This document shows, piece by piece, positions 34,141 to 42,540 of a stretch of 64,000 nt of DNA. The translations under genes were made by a program, and so were the position numbers. How positions within the stretch are numbered: the stretch's first letter is position 1; each line of letters opens with the position of its first letter. Source of the DNA: Streptosporangiaceae bacterium (GTDB taxonomy: Bacteria > Actinomycetota > Actinomycetes > Streptosporangiales > Streptosporangiaceae); the NCBI GenBank assembly GCA_025964715.1, contig JAOPYH010000385.1:1-64000 (forward strand). The letters run 5' to 3'. The notes beneath the pieces are model-generated. The model was not told the DNA's origin. It ran no database searches and saw nothing but the letters and a program-made list of their open reading frames with translations.

Positions 34141-35548
34141 GTCTCGATTCTCCATGACCTTCCAAGTGTTCGAGCACCCGGGCGGCCGCTGCGCGCCCGG
34201 TGGCGACGCACGCCGGGATCCCGAGTCCGTCGTAGGCCGCCCCGGCCACGGCGAGACCGGGCTGGCCGGCGACCGCGGCGCGAATCCGGGCCACCCTGTC
34301 GGCATGGCCCACGGTGTACTGCGGCAGGCCACCGCCCCACCGGGTGACACGGGCGTCGATCGGGAGCTCGCCGACCCCGCAGGTGTCGGCCAGCTCGGTC
34401 ATCGCCGCCGCCTTGAGGTCCTCGTCGGGGCGCTGCAACGTGTGTTCCTCGCCGTACCTGCCGATGGAGCATCGTACGGCGATCGTGTGGGGGTCGCGCT
34501 CGGCGAGGTGGGGCCACTTGATCGTGCTGAAGGTCACGGCCTTGATGTCCCGGCGCTCCACGGCCGGGACCAGGTAACCGCTGCCGCCCGGCCGCTCCGG
34601 GAAGGCCGTCGAGGAGTAGGCCAGCGTGACGATGGCCATGCTCGCGTACTCGATGCGCGCCAGCTCGGCCGCGGCGGCCGGGGCCGCGCCGGCCAGCAGC
34701 CGTCCGGCGGGCTGAGCGGGCACCGCGATCACCACCGCGTCCGCCTCGACGGTCTCCGGCTGCCGCGCCGGACCGACCGTCAGCCGCCAGCCCCCGGCCG
34801 CGGTCCGGGCGAGCTCGCGCACCATCGCGTTCGTCCGTACGGTGCCACCGCCGGCGGTCACGGCCTCGGCGAGGAGCGCCGGCAGCGTGCCGAGGCCGCC
34901 GGGGAGGGTGGTGAAGACCGGACCGGCGTTCTTGGGGGCCGCGTCGCGTACGGACCGCGCGGCCGTGATCAGGGAGCGGTGGGTGCGGGCCGCCCCGGCG
35001 AGACCCGCCAGGGTCGCGTCGAAGGACAGCTCCTCGGTCCGCCCCGCGTAGACGCCGCCGAGCAGGGGCTCCACCAGCCGGTCCACGAGCTCGTGGCCGA
35101 CCCGCGCGCCGACATAGTCGGCCACGGACACGTCCGCGCCACGCGGGCTTCTCGGCAGGGCCAGGTCCAGCGGGACCCGCGCGAGCCCCGCGCGGGACAG
35201 GATCCGGGACGCCGCGAGCGCCCGCAGATCCGCCGGCACGCCCATCACGTGGCCGGTCGGCATCCGTCGCAGCGCGCCGCGGCTGAGGATCGCGGCCGAC
35301 GTCGTGGCGGGATATACCAGCTGGTCGGACCTACCGAGATCGCGGATCAGGTCGAGACCCTCCGGACGGCGCGCGAGCATGGACTCGGCGCCCTCGTCCA
35401 CCGGGAGCCCGGCGACCTCGCTGACCCGCAGCTTGCCGCCGACCTCGGGCGCACCCTCGAGAACGGTGACCCGGGCGCCCCCGCGGACGAGCCACCGCGC
35501 GGCGGACAGGCCCGCGATGCCACCGCCGACCACCACGACATGGGACAT
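34049..35548 (-). CDS. hemG: Protoporphyrinogen/coproporphyrinogen oxidase (HemG/HemY/CgoX)
   Basis: A 499-aa FAD-dependent oxidase that dehydrogenates the porphyrinogen ring. The FAD motif is [20 protein letters not shown] at the N terminus. [20 protein letters not shown] is near residue 55. [19 protein letters not shown] is near 230, and the C-terminal FAD contact is [20 protein letters not shown] near 440. With HemQ downstream, coproporphyrinogen III is the likely substrate. The final 40 residues (after ARVLEHLEG) are low-complexity and lie over the hemQ 5' end, an unusual overlap. Confidence 0.93.
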   Translation of the reverse strand: MSHVVVVGGGIAGLSAARWLVRGGARVTVLEGAPEVGGKLRVSEVAGLPVDEGAESMLARRPEGLDLIRDLGRSDQLVYPATTSAAILSRGALRRMPTGHVMGVPADLRALAASRILSRAGLARVPLDLALPRSPRGADVSVADYVGARVGHELVDRLVEPLLGGVYAGRTEELSFDATLAGLAGAARTHRSLITAARSVRDAAPKNAGPVFTTLPGGLGTLPALLAEAVTAGGGTVRTNAMVRELARTAAGGWRLTVGPARQPETVEADAVVIAVPAQPAGRLLAGAAPAAAAELARIEYASMAIVTLAYSSTAFPERPGGSGYLVPAVERRDIKAVTFSTIKWPHLAERDPHTIAVRCSIGRYGEEHTLQRPDEDLKAAAMTELADTCGVGELPIDARVTRWGGGLPQYTVGHADRVARIRAAVAGQPGLAVAGAAYDGLGIPACVATGRAAAARVLEHLEGHGESRHGSDGEAEGTRPQRQDPLHDVVGLPGEDPG

Positions 35549-35613
35549 GCTCTCAACGATCGCAGATGAACAGCGGTGGTACGACCACGCCGCCGAGCCG
35601 AACACGCCGTGGA

Positions 35614-36891
35614 CTACAGCTCCCCCTTGCACTCCAGACGCTGCAGTGCCCTGGCCAGCGGCACGGACACGAGTGCGATCTGCCAGGAGCGGGCGCCCAG
35701 GACCCGCAGGGCCGCCGCCAGCGCCTCCGCGCTGATCTCCGCGGGCGGAGACCACGCGAGTCGGCGCACCACGTCGGGCTGGAGCATGTTCTCACTCGGC
35801 ATGTGGTGCTCATCGGCGAGTGCGGCGACCGCCGCGCGCGTGGCGCTGAGCCGCTTGGCCGCCTCGGGGTCGCGCTCGGCCCAGCGGTGAGCGGGCGGTG
35901 GACCGTCGCCGGCCTGGCTCTGCTCGGGCTGCTCCCGTTCAGGGAGGCCCCGGGCCTTGGAGACCGCGCCGAGCCACACCGACAGATGACGCCGCGCGTT
36001 CCTGTTCCGCAGGGAGGACATTCCCTGCAGGTCGGCCATCGTGCGCGGCAGCGTCAGCGAGAGCTCGACGATGGCCGCGTCCGGCAGCACCCTCCCTGGG
36101 GAGACGTCGCGGTCCTGCGCGATCCGGTCACGCGCCTGCCACACCTCCCGTACGACCGCGAGGCCGCGCCGGTTGCGCACCCGGTGGATGCCGGACGTAC
36201 GCCGCCAGGGTTCGGCGCGTGGCGGCTTGGGCGGCGCGGCGAGGATGGACTCGAACTCCTCCATGGCCCAGGCGAGCTTGCCGGTCTCCGTCAGCTCCTC
36301 GTGCAGGGCGTCACGCAGCTCGACCAGCAACTCGACGTCCAGGGCCGCGTAGCGCAGCCACTCCACGGGCAGCGGCCTGGTGGACCAGTCCGCCGCGGAG
36401 TGGCCCTTCTCCAGGGCGAAGCCGAGCACGTTCTCGATCATCGATCCGAGCCCGACCCGGGGGTGGCCGAGCAGCCGGCCGGCCAGTTCGGTGTCGAACA
36501 GGCCACGCGGGGCCATGCCCAGCTCGGCGAGACAGGGCAGGTCCTGGTTGGCCGCGTGCAGCACCATCTCGGCGTCCGCCAGCACCGCGTCGAGCGCGGA
36601 CAGGTCCGGGCATCCCATTGGATCGATCAGCGCGGTCCCGGAGCCCGCCCGGCGCAACTGGACGAGATAGGCCCGCTGGCCATAGCGATAGCCCGAGGCC
36701 CGCTCGGCGTCCACCGCGACCGGCCCCGACCCCGCGGCGAAGGCCTCGACCACCCGGCTCAGCGCCTCGGCCGTCTGCACGACCGGGGGGATACCCTCAC
36801 GCGGCTCCAGCAGCGGTGTGGCCGCAGGGCCACTGTCCGTCTCAGTCTGTCCCGCGGTCTCCGCGGAATGGTTCGTATCCGACACTCCCAC
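35614..36891 (-). CDS. rnd: Ribonuclease D (DEDDy exonuclease with HRDC domain)
   Basis: A 425-aa 3'-5' exoribonuclease. DEDDy residues are visible: Asp-Glu in GPVAVDAERASGYRYGQRAY near residue 56, Asp in LHAANQDLPCLAELG near 112, and Tyr/Asp in EWLRYAALDVELLVELRDAL near 175. The HRDC domain spans about residues 225-300 (VREVWQARDRIAQDRDVSPG). The C-terminal 100 residues carry a second, weaker HRDC-like region. It starts 18 bp after the DUF3000 gene and is 65 bp before hemG, so these appear to form one operon. Confidence 0.93.
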   Translation of the reverse strand: MGVSDTNHSAETAGQTETDSGPAATPLLEPREGIPPVVQTAEALSRVVEAFAAGSGPVAVDAERASGYRYGQRAYLVQLRRAGSGTALIDPMGCPDLSALDAVLADAEMVLHAANQDLPCLAELGMAPRGLFDTELAGRLLGHPRVGLGSMIENVLGFALEKGHSAADWSTRPLPVEWLRYAALDVELLVELRDALHEELTETGKLAWAMEEFESILAAPPKPPRAEPWRRTSGIHRVRNRRGLAVVREVWQARDRIAQDRDVSPGRVLPDAAIVELSLTLPRTMADLQGMSSLRNRNARRHLSVWLGAVSKARGLPEREQPEQSQAGDGPPPAHRWAERDPEAAKRLSATRAAVAALADEHHMPSENMLQPDVVRRLAWSPPAEISAEALAAALRVLGARSWQIALVSVPLARALQRLECKGEL

Positions 36892-36909
36892 GCGCCTACC
36901 GTACGCCGC

Positions 36910-37629
36910 TCAGGATCCCGAACTCGTCAGAGAGGTGATTCCAGCGGGCGGCAGGCCCGCCGCCATGCACATCACCTCGCACCACGCTCCCACGTGGCCG
37001 ACCAGCTCCTCGCGTGCCGGGGACCATGAGGCGCGCATCTCCAGCTCGGTGGTGGAGGGGTCGTCCCGCTTGTCACCGAAGCTCTCCGACACCGCCCGGG
37101 TGATCGTGCCGGACACGCCGGCGTAACCGACGGCGTCCAGCGTCTCGGTGAGCCAGCTCCACGCCACCGAGCCGATCAGCGGGTCGGCCGCGATCTCGGG
37201 CTCGAGGTCCGCCCGGATATAGGCGACGATCCGGAACTCCCCGACCCAGCCGCTGTGGCCCTGCGGGTCGTACAGGACGATCAGCCGGCCCATGGCGATC
37301 TCGGCGTCATCGCGATAGACCGACGCCGAGATGGCGGCGGAGTACGGCGCCAGGCGCTGCGGCGCCGGCATGTCCTCGAGCTCGAGCTCGGGCCGGGTCG
37401 GATCGCCCTCGACCGCGAGGCGCAGCGTCTCGAGAGCCCGCTGGAAGGGCGCCGGAACCTCGCTGGCCTGCGTCGGGGGCGGCGTCATGCGCGGGGCGCC
37501 CATGGGCTGAGCGTAGATCGTCGGAGCTGCCGGAGCAGGGACTGCCACGCCGGACGAGCCGTCCGGGACCGGATCGGCCGGGGGCGGGGGCCGCTGTGCG
37601 GGGTCATGGGGGGTGAAAACACTGTGCAC
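36910..37629 (-). CDS. DUF3000 family protein
   Basis: A protein of up to 239 aa. The conserved part starts near residue 58 (APFQRALETLRLAVEGDPTR) and contains PQRLAPYSAAISASVY, EIAADPLIGSVAWSWLTETL and TELEMRASWSPAREELVGHV, all typical of actinobacterial DUF3000. The first 55 residues are Pro/Ala-rich and disordered. The start is uncertain: GTG 37629 is used, and ATG 37503 is possible. The gene lies between rnd and the zinc-ribbon gene as in other actinobacteria, beside hemE. The function is unknown. Confidence 0.85.
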   Translation of the reverse strand: MHSVFTPHDPAQRPPPPADPVPDGSSGVAVPAPAAPTIYAQPMGAPRMTPPPTQASEVPAPFQRALETLRLAVEGDPTRPELELEDMPAPQRLAPYSAAISASVYRDDAEIAMGRLIVLYDPQGHSGWVGEFRIVAYIRADLEPEIAADPLIGSVAWSWLTETLDAVGYAGVSGTITRAVSESFGDKRDDPSTTELEMRASWSPAREELVGHVGAWCEVMCMAAGLPPAGITSLTSSGS

Positions 37630-37652
37630 GTTTTCCGGGGGTCGGGGGACGC

Positions 37653-37856
37653 TCAGGCGGCCCGTGAGGCGACGGCCGGGGTCTCCCCCTCGGGCCTGGA
37701 CTCGTGCACGTCGAGGAGGTCGGCCAGCACGACGGCCGAGCCGCAGTCCACGCAGATGAGCTCCGGGCAGTCATCGTGCCCGTCGACGCAGGGCGGCCGC
37801 TCGAACGGACGCTCATCGCCGCAGGTGGAGCAGGTGCGCATGGTCACGGCCATCAT
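37653..37856 (-). CDS. Small zinc-ribbon protein
   Basis: A 67-aa protein with MRTCSTCGDERPF near residue 6 and LICVDCGSAVVLADLLDVHE near residue 33, two CxxC pairs forming a likely zinc ribbon, separated by an acidic CVDGHDDCPE loop. GGGAGG lies six bases before ATG 37856, which sets the start; a longer upstream frame has no site. The first gene of the run to DUF3000-rnd-hemG-hemQ, divergent from hemE. Function unknown. Confidence 0.8.
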   Translation of the reverse strand: MMAVTMRTCSTCGDERPFERPPCVDGHDDCPELICVDCGSAVVLADLLDVHESRPEGETPAVASRAA

Positions 37857-38037
37857 GGGGGGCCTCCCTCGGCTCGAAGCATAAGGGGTGAGAACCGTAC
37901 GGTTGCATGCCAGAGCGGAGGAATGCGGGACTTCGCTCGGCGTGTCCGAACCTCGTGCCGCCACTCGATCGCCGGCCAGGTCGCTCAGTCGCCGGTGCGG
38001 TGCCGATCAGCGGCGGATTCGTGGGACCATCCATAGC

Positions 38038-39072
38038 GTGCCTCTTGACGACGAAGCCGTGTTCCTGCGTGCCTGCCGCCGCGAACCGGTACCCCACACC
38101 CCTGTGTGGTTCATGCGCCAGGCCGGCCGGTCGCTCCCCGAATATCTGCGGGTGCGGGCCGGCACCCCCATGCTCGAGGCCTGCACGCGCCCCGATCTCA
38201 TCACCGAGATCACGCTCCAGCCCGTACGACGCTACGCGGTCGACGCGGCGATCTTCTTCAGCGACATCATGGTGCCGCTGAAGGCGATCGGCGTGGATCT
38301 CGACATCAAGCCGGGCGTCGGCCCGGTCATCGCCGACCCGATCCGCGACGCCGCCGGAGCCGCGCGGCTGCGGCCGCTGACGCCCGAGGACGTGTCCTAC
38401 GTCACCGAGGCGGTCCGGTCCCTGGTCGGCGAGCTCGGCGACACGCCTCTGATCGGGTTCGCCGGGGGTCCCTTCACCCTGGCCTCCTACCTCATCGAGG
38501 GCGGCCCGTCGAAGAACCACGACCTCACCAAGGCGATGATGTACGGCGAGCCGGAGCTGTGGGCGGACCTGCTGAGCCGGCTGTCGGACATCACCACCGA
38601 GTTCCTGAAGGTCCAGGTCGCCGCCGGCGCCAGCGCGATCCAGGTCTTCGACTCCTGGGTCGGCGCGGTGAGCCCGGAGGACTACCGGCGCTCGGTCCTC
38701 CCGCATACCAGCAAGATCTTCTCCGCGGTCGAGGACCTCGGCGTGCCCCGCATCCACTTCGGGGTCGGCACCGGCGAACTGCTGGGCCTCATGGGTGAGG
38801 CCGGCGCCGACGTCGTCGGGGTCGACTGGAGGGTGCCGCTCGATGCGGCCGTGAGCCGGGTCGAGCCCGGCAAGGCGCTGCAGGGCAACCTCGACCCCGC
38901 CGTGCTCTTCGCCCCCTGGGAGGTCATCGAGGAGCGGACGCGCGACGTGCTCGCGCGCGGGCGCACCGCCGAGGGCCATGTGTTCAACCTCGGCCACGGC
39001 GTGCTGCCGTCGACCGATCCGGACAAGCTGGCCCGCCTGGCCGACTTCGTCCACGAGGCCTCCGCCCGCTGA
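38038..39072 (+). CDS. hemE: Uroporphyrinogen decarboxylase
   Basis: A 344-aa enzyme that converts uroporphyrinogen III to coproporphyrinogen III. The N-terminal signature is [20 protein letters not shown] near residue 22. [20 protein letters not shown] is near 78, [20 protein letters not shown] near 140, [20 protein letters not shown] near 200 and [20 protein letters not shown] near 320. GTG 38038 gives the family N terminus; no Shine-Dalgarno is visible. It is divergent from the operon that contains hemG and hemQ. Its 3' end overlaps the convergent MFS gene by 89 bp. Confidence 0.95.
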   Translation: MPLDDEAVFLRACRREPVPHTPVWFMRQAGRSLPEYLRVRAGTPMLEACTRPDLITEITLQPVRRYAVDAAIFFSDIMVPLKAIGVDLDIKPGVGPVIADPIRDAAGAARLRPLTPEDVSYVTEAVRSLVGELGDTPLIGFAGGPFTLASYLIEGGPSKNHDLTKAMMYGEPELWADLLSRLSDITTEFLKVQVAAGASAIQVFDSWVGAVSPEDYRRSVLPHTSKIFSAVEDLGVPRIHFGVGTGELLGLMGEAGADVVGVDWRVPLDAAVSRVEPGKALQGNLDPAVLFAPWEVIEERTRDVLARGRTAEGHVFNLGHGVLPSTDPDKLARLADFVHEASAR

Positions 39073-40258
39073 GACCGCCGACCAGGACCGCGGCGAGGAG
39101 GACGACGACGATGACGTACGCCACCGCGGCCGGCCAGCCACCGCGCTCGAAGGCCAGGCCGCCGGCCGAGCCACCGACGCTGCTTCCGAGGTAGTAGGCG
39201 AACAGATACAACGCCGACGCCTGTGCCCTGGCGGTCTTCGCCCGGAGCCCGACCCAGCCGCTGGCCACCGAGTGCGCGGCGAAGAACCCGACCGTGAAGA
39301 CGAGCAGGCCGGCTCCGACGAGCGGCACCGAGTCGGGCAGGGTCATCAGCAGTCCGGCCGCGATGAGGGCGAGGGCTCCGGCGAGGACGGCCCTGCGGCC
39401 GGCCTGGTCGGCGAGCCGGCCCGCGGTCGCCGAGCTCCAGGTCCCGCCGAGGTACATCAGGAACATCAGCCCGACCACGGCCTGCGGCAGGTGAAAGGGA
39501 GCGGCCAGCAGCCGGAAGCCCAGGAAGTTGTAGACGGTCACGAAGCCGGCCATGAGCAGCAGGCCGACGGCGAAGAGCCGGCGCAGTCCCCCGTCGGCCA
39601 GGTGCGTGCCGATGGCCCGCAGGTCCGCCCGGCCGGGCTGGAAGAACCGCGACCGGGGCAGCAGCGCCCAGAACAGGACGGTGCAGCCGAAGGAGACCAG
39701 CGCGCTTGCCGCGAGGGCCCAGCGCCAGCCGGCCAGGTCCGTGACCAGGATCGGAACCAGCCGGCCGAGGAGCCCGCCGATGGTGTTCCCCGCGATGTAG
39801 AGACCCATCGCGCCACCCAGCGCCTCGGGATGCACCTCGTCCGACAGATAGGCCATGGCGACCGCCGGTACGCCGGCCAGCGCGATCCCCTGGGCGGCCC
39901 GGATCACCGCGAGCACGGTGAAGGACGGGGCCATCGGGAGGAGAAGCCCCAGCACCGCGGCCGCGAGCGCGCACACGACCATCACGCGGGTCCGGCCGAG
40001 CTTCTCCGACAGCGCACTGACCGGGATGATCGCCAGAGCGAGCATGCCGGTGGAGAGCGACACCAGCAGGCTGACCGCGCTGGGTGACACGGCGAAGGCC
40101 TGCGACAGCACCGGGAGCAGGGCCTGGGTGCAGTAGAGCGACATGAATGTCGTCAGCCCGGCGGCGAACAGCGCGAGGTTCACCCGCCGCAGGCCAGGGG
40201 ACGCGCGGCGGTGCCGCTCCGCTGCGGATTCCAGCAGGCCGTCGTGCACGGCGGTCAT
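38984..40258 (-). CDS. MFS transporter (12-TM, YnfM/AraJ-like)
   Basis: A 424-aa permease with about 12 membrane segments. [20 protein letters not shown] near residue 40 is the YnfM-type first loop. Motif A-like [15 protein letters not shown] is near 80. [20 protein letters not shown] near 285 is the second-half motif A. ATG 40258 has GGGAG six bases upstream. The C-terminal tail is Arg/Pro/Gly-rich and reads through the hemE 3' end. It is divergent from a LysR gene, which probably regulates it. The substrate is not known. Confidence 0.88.
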   Translation of the reverse strand: MTAVHDGLLESAAERHRRASPGLRRVNLALFAAGLTTFMSLYCTQALLPVLSQAFAVSPSAVSLLVSLSTGMLALAIIPVSALSEKLGRTRVMVVCALAAAVLGLLLPMAPSFTVLAVIRAAQGIALAGVPAVAMAYLSDEVHPEALGGAMGLYIAGNTIGGLLGRLVPILVTDLAGWRWALAASALVSFGCTVLFWALLPRSRFFQPGRADLRAIGTHLADGGLRRLFAVGLLLMAGFVTVYNFLGFRLLAAPFHLPQAVVGLMFLMYLGGTWSSATAGRLADQAGRRAVLAGALALIAAGLLMTLPDSVPLVGAGLLVFTVGFFAAHSVASGWVGLRAKTARAQASALYLFAYYLGSSVGGSAGGLAFERGGWPAAVAYVIVVVLLAAVLVGGLSGRRPRGRSRPGGPACPDRSTAARRGRG

Positions 40259-40358
40259 CGAGACTCCCTTCCCGGGACCACACCAGGCTGCCCTGAGCCC
40301 TAACGATGCGTCCAATGAGACTTTGACCTGTAACCGATGTCGTGTGAGCATCAGTCCC

Positions 40359-41249
40359 ATGGACCTCACCACGGTGCGCTGGTTCCTGGCCGTCGCGGAG
40401 CACGGGCACATGACCCAGGCCGCCGCCGAACTGCGCGTCTCCCAGCCGGGCCTGTCCCGGGCCATCGCCCGTCTGGAGCGCGAGCTCGGCACGACCCTGT
40501 TCGACCGGGAGGGCCGTAACGTCCGGCTGAGCCGTTACGGCGAGGTGTTCCGCGAGCACGCGCGGCGGCTCGTGACCGAAGAGGAGGCCGCCCGGCGGGC
40601 GCTGGCCCACGCCACCGACCCGGGGAAGGGCGAGATCCGGCTCGGGTTCCTGCACACCCAGGGCGCCTCGCTCGTACCGGACCTGATCCGGCGCTACCGC
40701 CGGCGGCACCCGCGCGTCACCTTCCGGCTGCTGCAGGACAGTGCGGCGGGCATGGAGGCGGCGGTCCGGGCCGGCGAGGCCGACCTGGCCATCGTGAGCC
40801 CGCGCCCACGTGACGCCGCGTTCTCCTGGCGGCCGCTCGTCGTGGAACGGCTGCTGCTCGCGGTCCCGGCAGGTCACCGGCTGGCCCGCCGGCCGCGGGC
40901 CCGGCTGGCGGACGCGGCGGGCGAGCCGTTCATCGCCATGCGCCCGGGGTTCGGACTGCGCGCGATCACCGACGAGCTGGCCCGGCAGGCCGGGATCCGT
41001 CCGGAGATCGCTTTCGAGGGTGAGGAAATCTCCACGGTCTCCGGGCTGGTGGGCGCCGGCCTCGGCGTCGCCATCGTGCCGCCGCCGCCCCAGGGTGAGG
41101 GTGTGCGGCATGTGCCGATCAGCGACCCGGCCGCGAGCCGCACGGTCGGGCTCACCTGGGTGACCGAGCGGACGCGGACACCGGCGGTCGAGAACTTCCT
41201 CGCCTTCGCCGCCGGAGACGAGGCTGCCCCCGGAGTCAGTGGTCACTGA
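40359..41249 (+). CDS. LysR-family transcriptional regulator
   Basis: A 296-aa LTTR. The winged HTH is MDLTTVRWFLAVAEHGHMTQ, then AAAELRVSQPGLSRAIARLE at residues 20-40. The effector domain starts near residue 90 (GEIRLGFLHTQGASLVPDLI) with VSGLVGAGLGVAIVP near 225. It is 100 bp away from the divergent MFS transporter gene, the classical LTTR arrangement, so control of that transporter is likely. The ATG is preceded only by a weak ribosome-binding site (GAGCAT), but it is the family's usual first residue. Confidence 0.92.
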   Translation: MDLTTVRWFLAVAEHGHMTQAAAELRVSQPGLSRAIARLERELGTTLFDREGRNVRLSRYGEVFREHARRLVTEEEAARRALAHATDPGKGEIRLGFLHTQGASLVPDLIRRYRRRHPRVTFRLLQDSAAGMEAAVRAGEADLAIVSPRPRDAAFSWRPLVVERLLLAVPAGHRLARRPRARLADAAGEPFIAMRPGFGLRAITDELARQAGIRPEIAFEGEEISTVSGLVGAGLGVAIVPPPPQGEGVRHVPISDPAASRTVGLTWVTERTRTPAVENFLAFAAGDEAAPGVSGH

Positions 41250-41264
41250 CGGCTACCATGGGGG

Positions 41265-41285
41265 GGTTACCAGCGAGTAGCAACC
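41265..41285. promoter_or_regulatory. Imperfect 21-bp palindrome upstream of fadA
   Basis: GGTTACCAGCGAGTAGCAACC has matching ends (GGTT/AACC) and further symmetric pairs inside, with three mismatches. It lies 53 bp upstream of the fadA start, where a promoter or operator is expected. The regulator is unknown; TetR- or GntR-type FadR proteins are candidates. Confidence 0.35.
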
Positions 41286-41290
41286 CGCTT

Positions 41291-41306
41291 GTGAGCACTG
41301 GCTCAC
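41291..41306. promoter_or_regulatory. Perfect palindrome GTGAGC-ACTG-GCTCAC upstream of fadAB
   Basis: Perfect 6-bp arms around a four-base spacer end 31 bp before the fadA GTG. Its position just before a fatty-acid oxidation operon makes it a candidate operator for a fatty-acid-responsive repressor. It is only five bases from the second palindrome at 41265-41285, so two regulators, or one cooperative one, may act here. Confidence 0.5.
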
Positions 41307-41337
41307 GTTGAGCCTCAGCATCGAGGGAGAACTCACC

Positions 41338-42540
41338 GTGCCTCGTACCGCACGTGACGTCGTGTTCGTGGACGGCGTTCGCACGCCGTTCGGCAAGGCG
41401 GGCCCCAAAGGGGTGTACGCCGAAACCCGCGCCGACGACCTGGTCGTCCGCGCGATCCGTGAACTGATGCGCCGGAACCCGGACCTGCCGCCCGAGCGCG
41501 TGGACGAGGTCTCGGTCGCGGCCACCACACAGATCGGCGATCAGGGCCTGACCATCGGCCGTACCGCCGCGGTGCTGGCCGGGCTGCCCAAGAGCGTGCC
41601 GGGCTTCGCCATCGACCGGATGTGCGCCGGCGCCATGACCGCTGTCACCACGACCGCCTCGGGCATCGCCTTCGGCGCCTATGACGTCGTCATCGCCGGC
41701 GGTGTCGAGCACATGGGGCGCCACCCGATGGGCGAGGGCGTCGACCCCAACCCGCGGTTCCTCGCCGAGAAGCTCGTGGACCCCTCGGCTCTGGTCATGG
41801 GGATGACCGCGGAGAACCTGCACGACCGGTTCCCGGAGATCACCAAAGAGCGCGCGGACGCCTACGCGGTGCGCAGCCAGGACAGGGTCGCGGCGGCCTA
41901 TGAGGCCGGCAAGATCCAGCGCGACCTGGTGCCGACCGCCGTCCGCTCGGCGGAGAAGGGCTACGGCGTCGCCACCCGCGATGAGCCGCCGCGTCCGGGC
42001 ACCACCGTGGAGGACCTCGCCAAGCTCAAGACCCCCTTCCGGGTGCAGGGGAACGTCACCGCGGGCAACGCCGCGGGACTCAACGACGGTGCCACGGCCT
42101 GCCTGCTGGTCGCCGAGGACGTCGCCGCCGAGCTCGGGCTGCGCGCCCGCATGCGGCTTGTGGACTTCGCCTTCGCCGGCGTCGAGCCCGAGGTCATGGG
42201 CATCGGGCCGGTGCCGGCCACCGAGAAGCTGCTGGCTCGCAACGCTCTGACCATGGACGACATCGGCCTCATCGAGATCAACGAGGCCTTCGCCGTGCAG
42301 GTGCTCGCCTTCCTCGACCACTTCAAGATCGCCGACACCGACCCGCGGGTGAACCCGTGGGGCGGCGCGATCGCGGTGGGCCACCCGCTGGCCTCGTCCG
42401 GCGTCCGCCTGATGAACCAGCTGTCCAGGCTCTTCGAGGAGCGTACGGACGTGCGCTTCGGCCTGACCACGATGTGCATCGGCATGGGCATGGGTGGCAC
42501 CGTGCTCTGGGAGAACGTCAACTACGAGGGGGCCAAGTGA
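41338..42540 (+). CDS. fadA: Acetyl-CoA acyltransferase (3-ketoacyl-CoA thiolase)
   Basis: A 400-aa thiolase that cleaves 3-ketoacyl-CoA in beta-oxidation. The nucleophile Cys is in PGFAIDRMCAGAMTAVTTT near residue 95. Glu/Asn and the base His are in IEINEAFAVQVLAFLDHFK near 315 and GGAIAVGHPLASSGVRLMN near 343. The acid Cys is in GLTTMCIGMGMGGTVLWE near 378. GTG 41338 follows GAGGGAG by eight bases; an upstream TTG is in frame. The stop overlaps the fadB GTG (GTGA). Confidence 0.95.
   Translation: MPRTARDVVFVDGVRTPFGKAGPKGVYAETRADDLVVRAIRELMRRNPDLPPERVDEVSVAATTQIGDQGLTIGRTAAVLAGLPKSVPGFAIDRMCAGAMTAVTTTASGIAFGAYDVVIAGGVEHMGRHPMGEGVDPNPRFLAEKLVDPSALVMGMTAENLHDRFPEITKERADAYAVRSQDRVAAAYEAGKIQRDLVPTAVRSAEKGYGVATRDEPPRPGTTVEDLAKLKTPFRVQGNVTAGNAAGLNDGATACLLVAEDVAAELGLRARMRLVDFAFAGVEPEVMGIGPVPATEKLLARNALTMDDIGLIEINEAFAVQVLAFLDHFKIADTDPRVNPWGGAIAVGHPLASSGVRLMNQLSRLFEERTDVRFGLTTMCIGMGMGGTVLWENVNYEGAK

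Noticed and set aside
38682..41246. An 854-codon minus-strand frame across hemE, MFS and LysR
   Set aside because: It overlaps three well-supported genes and has no coherent domain; it is a GC-bias shadow.
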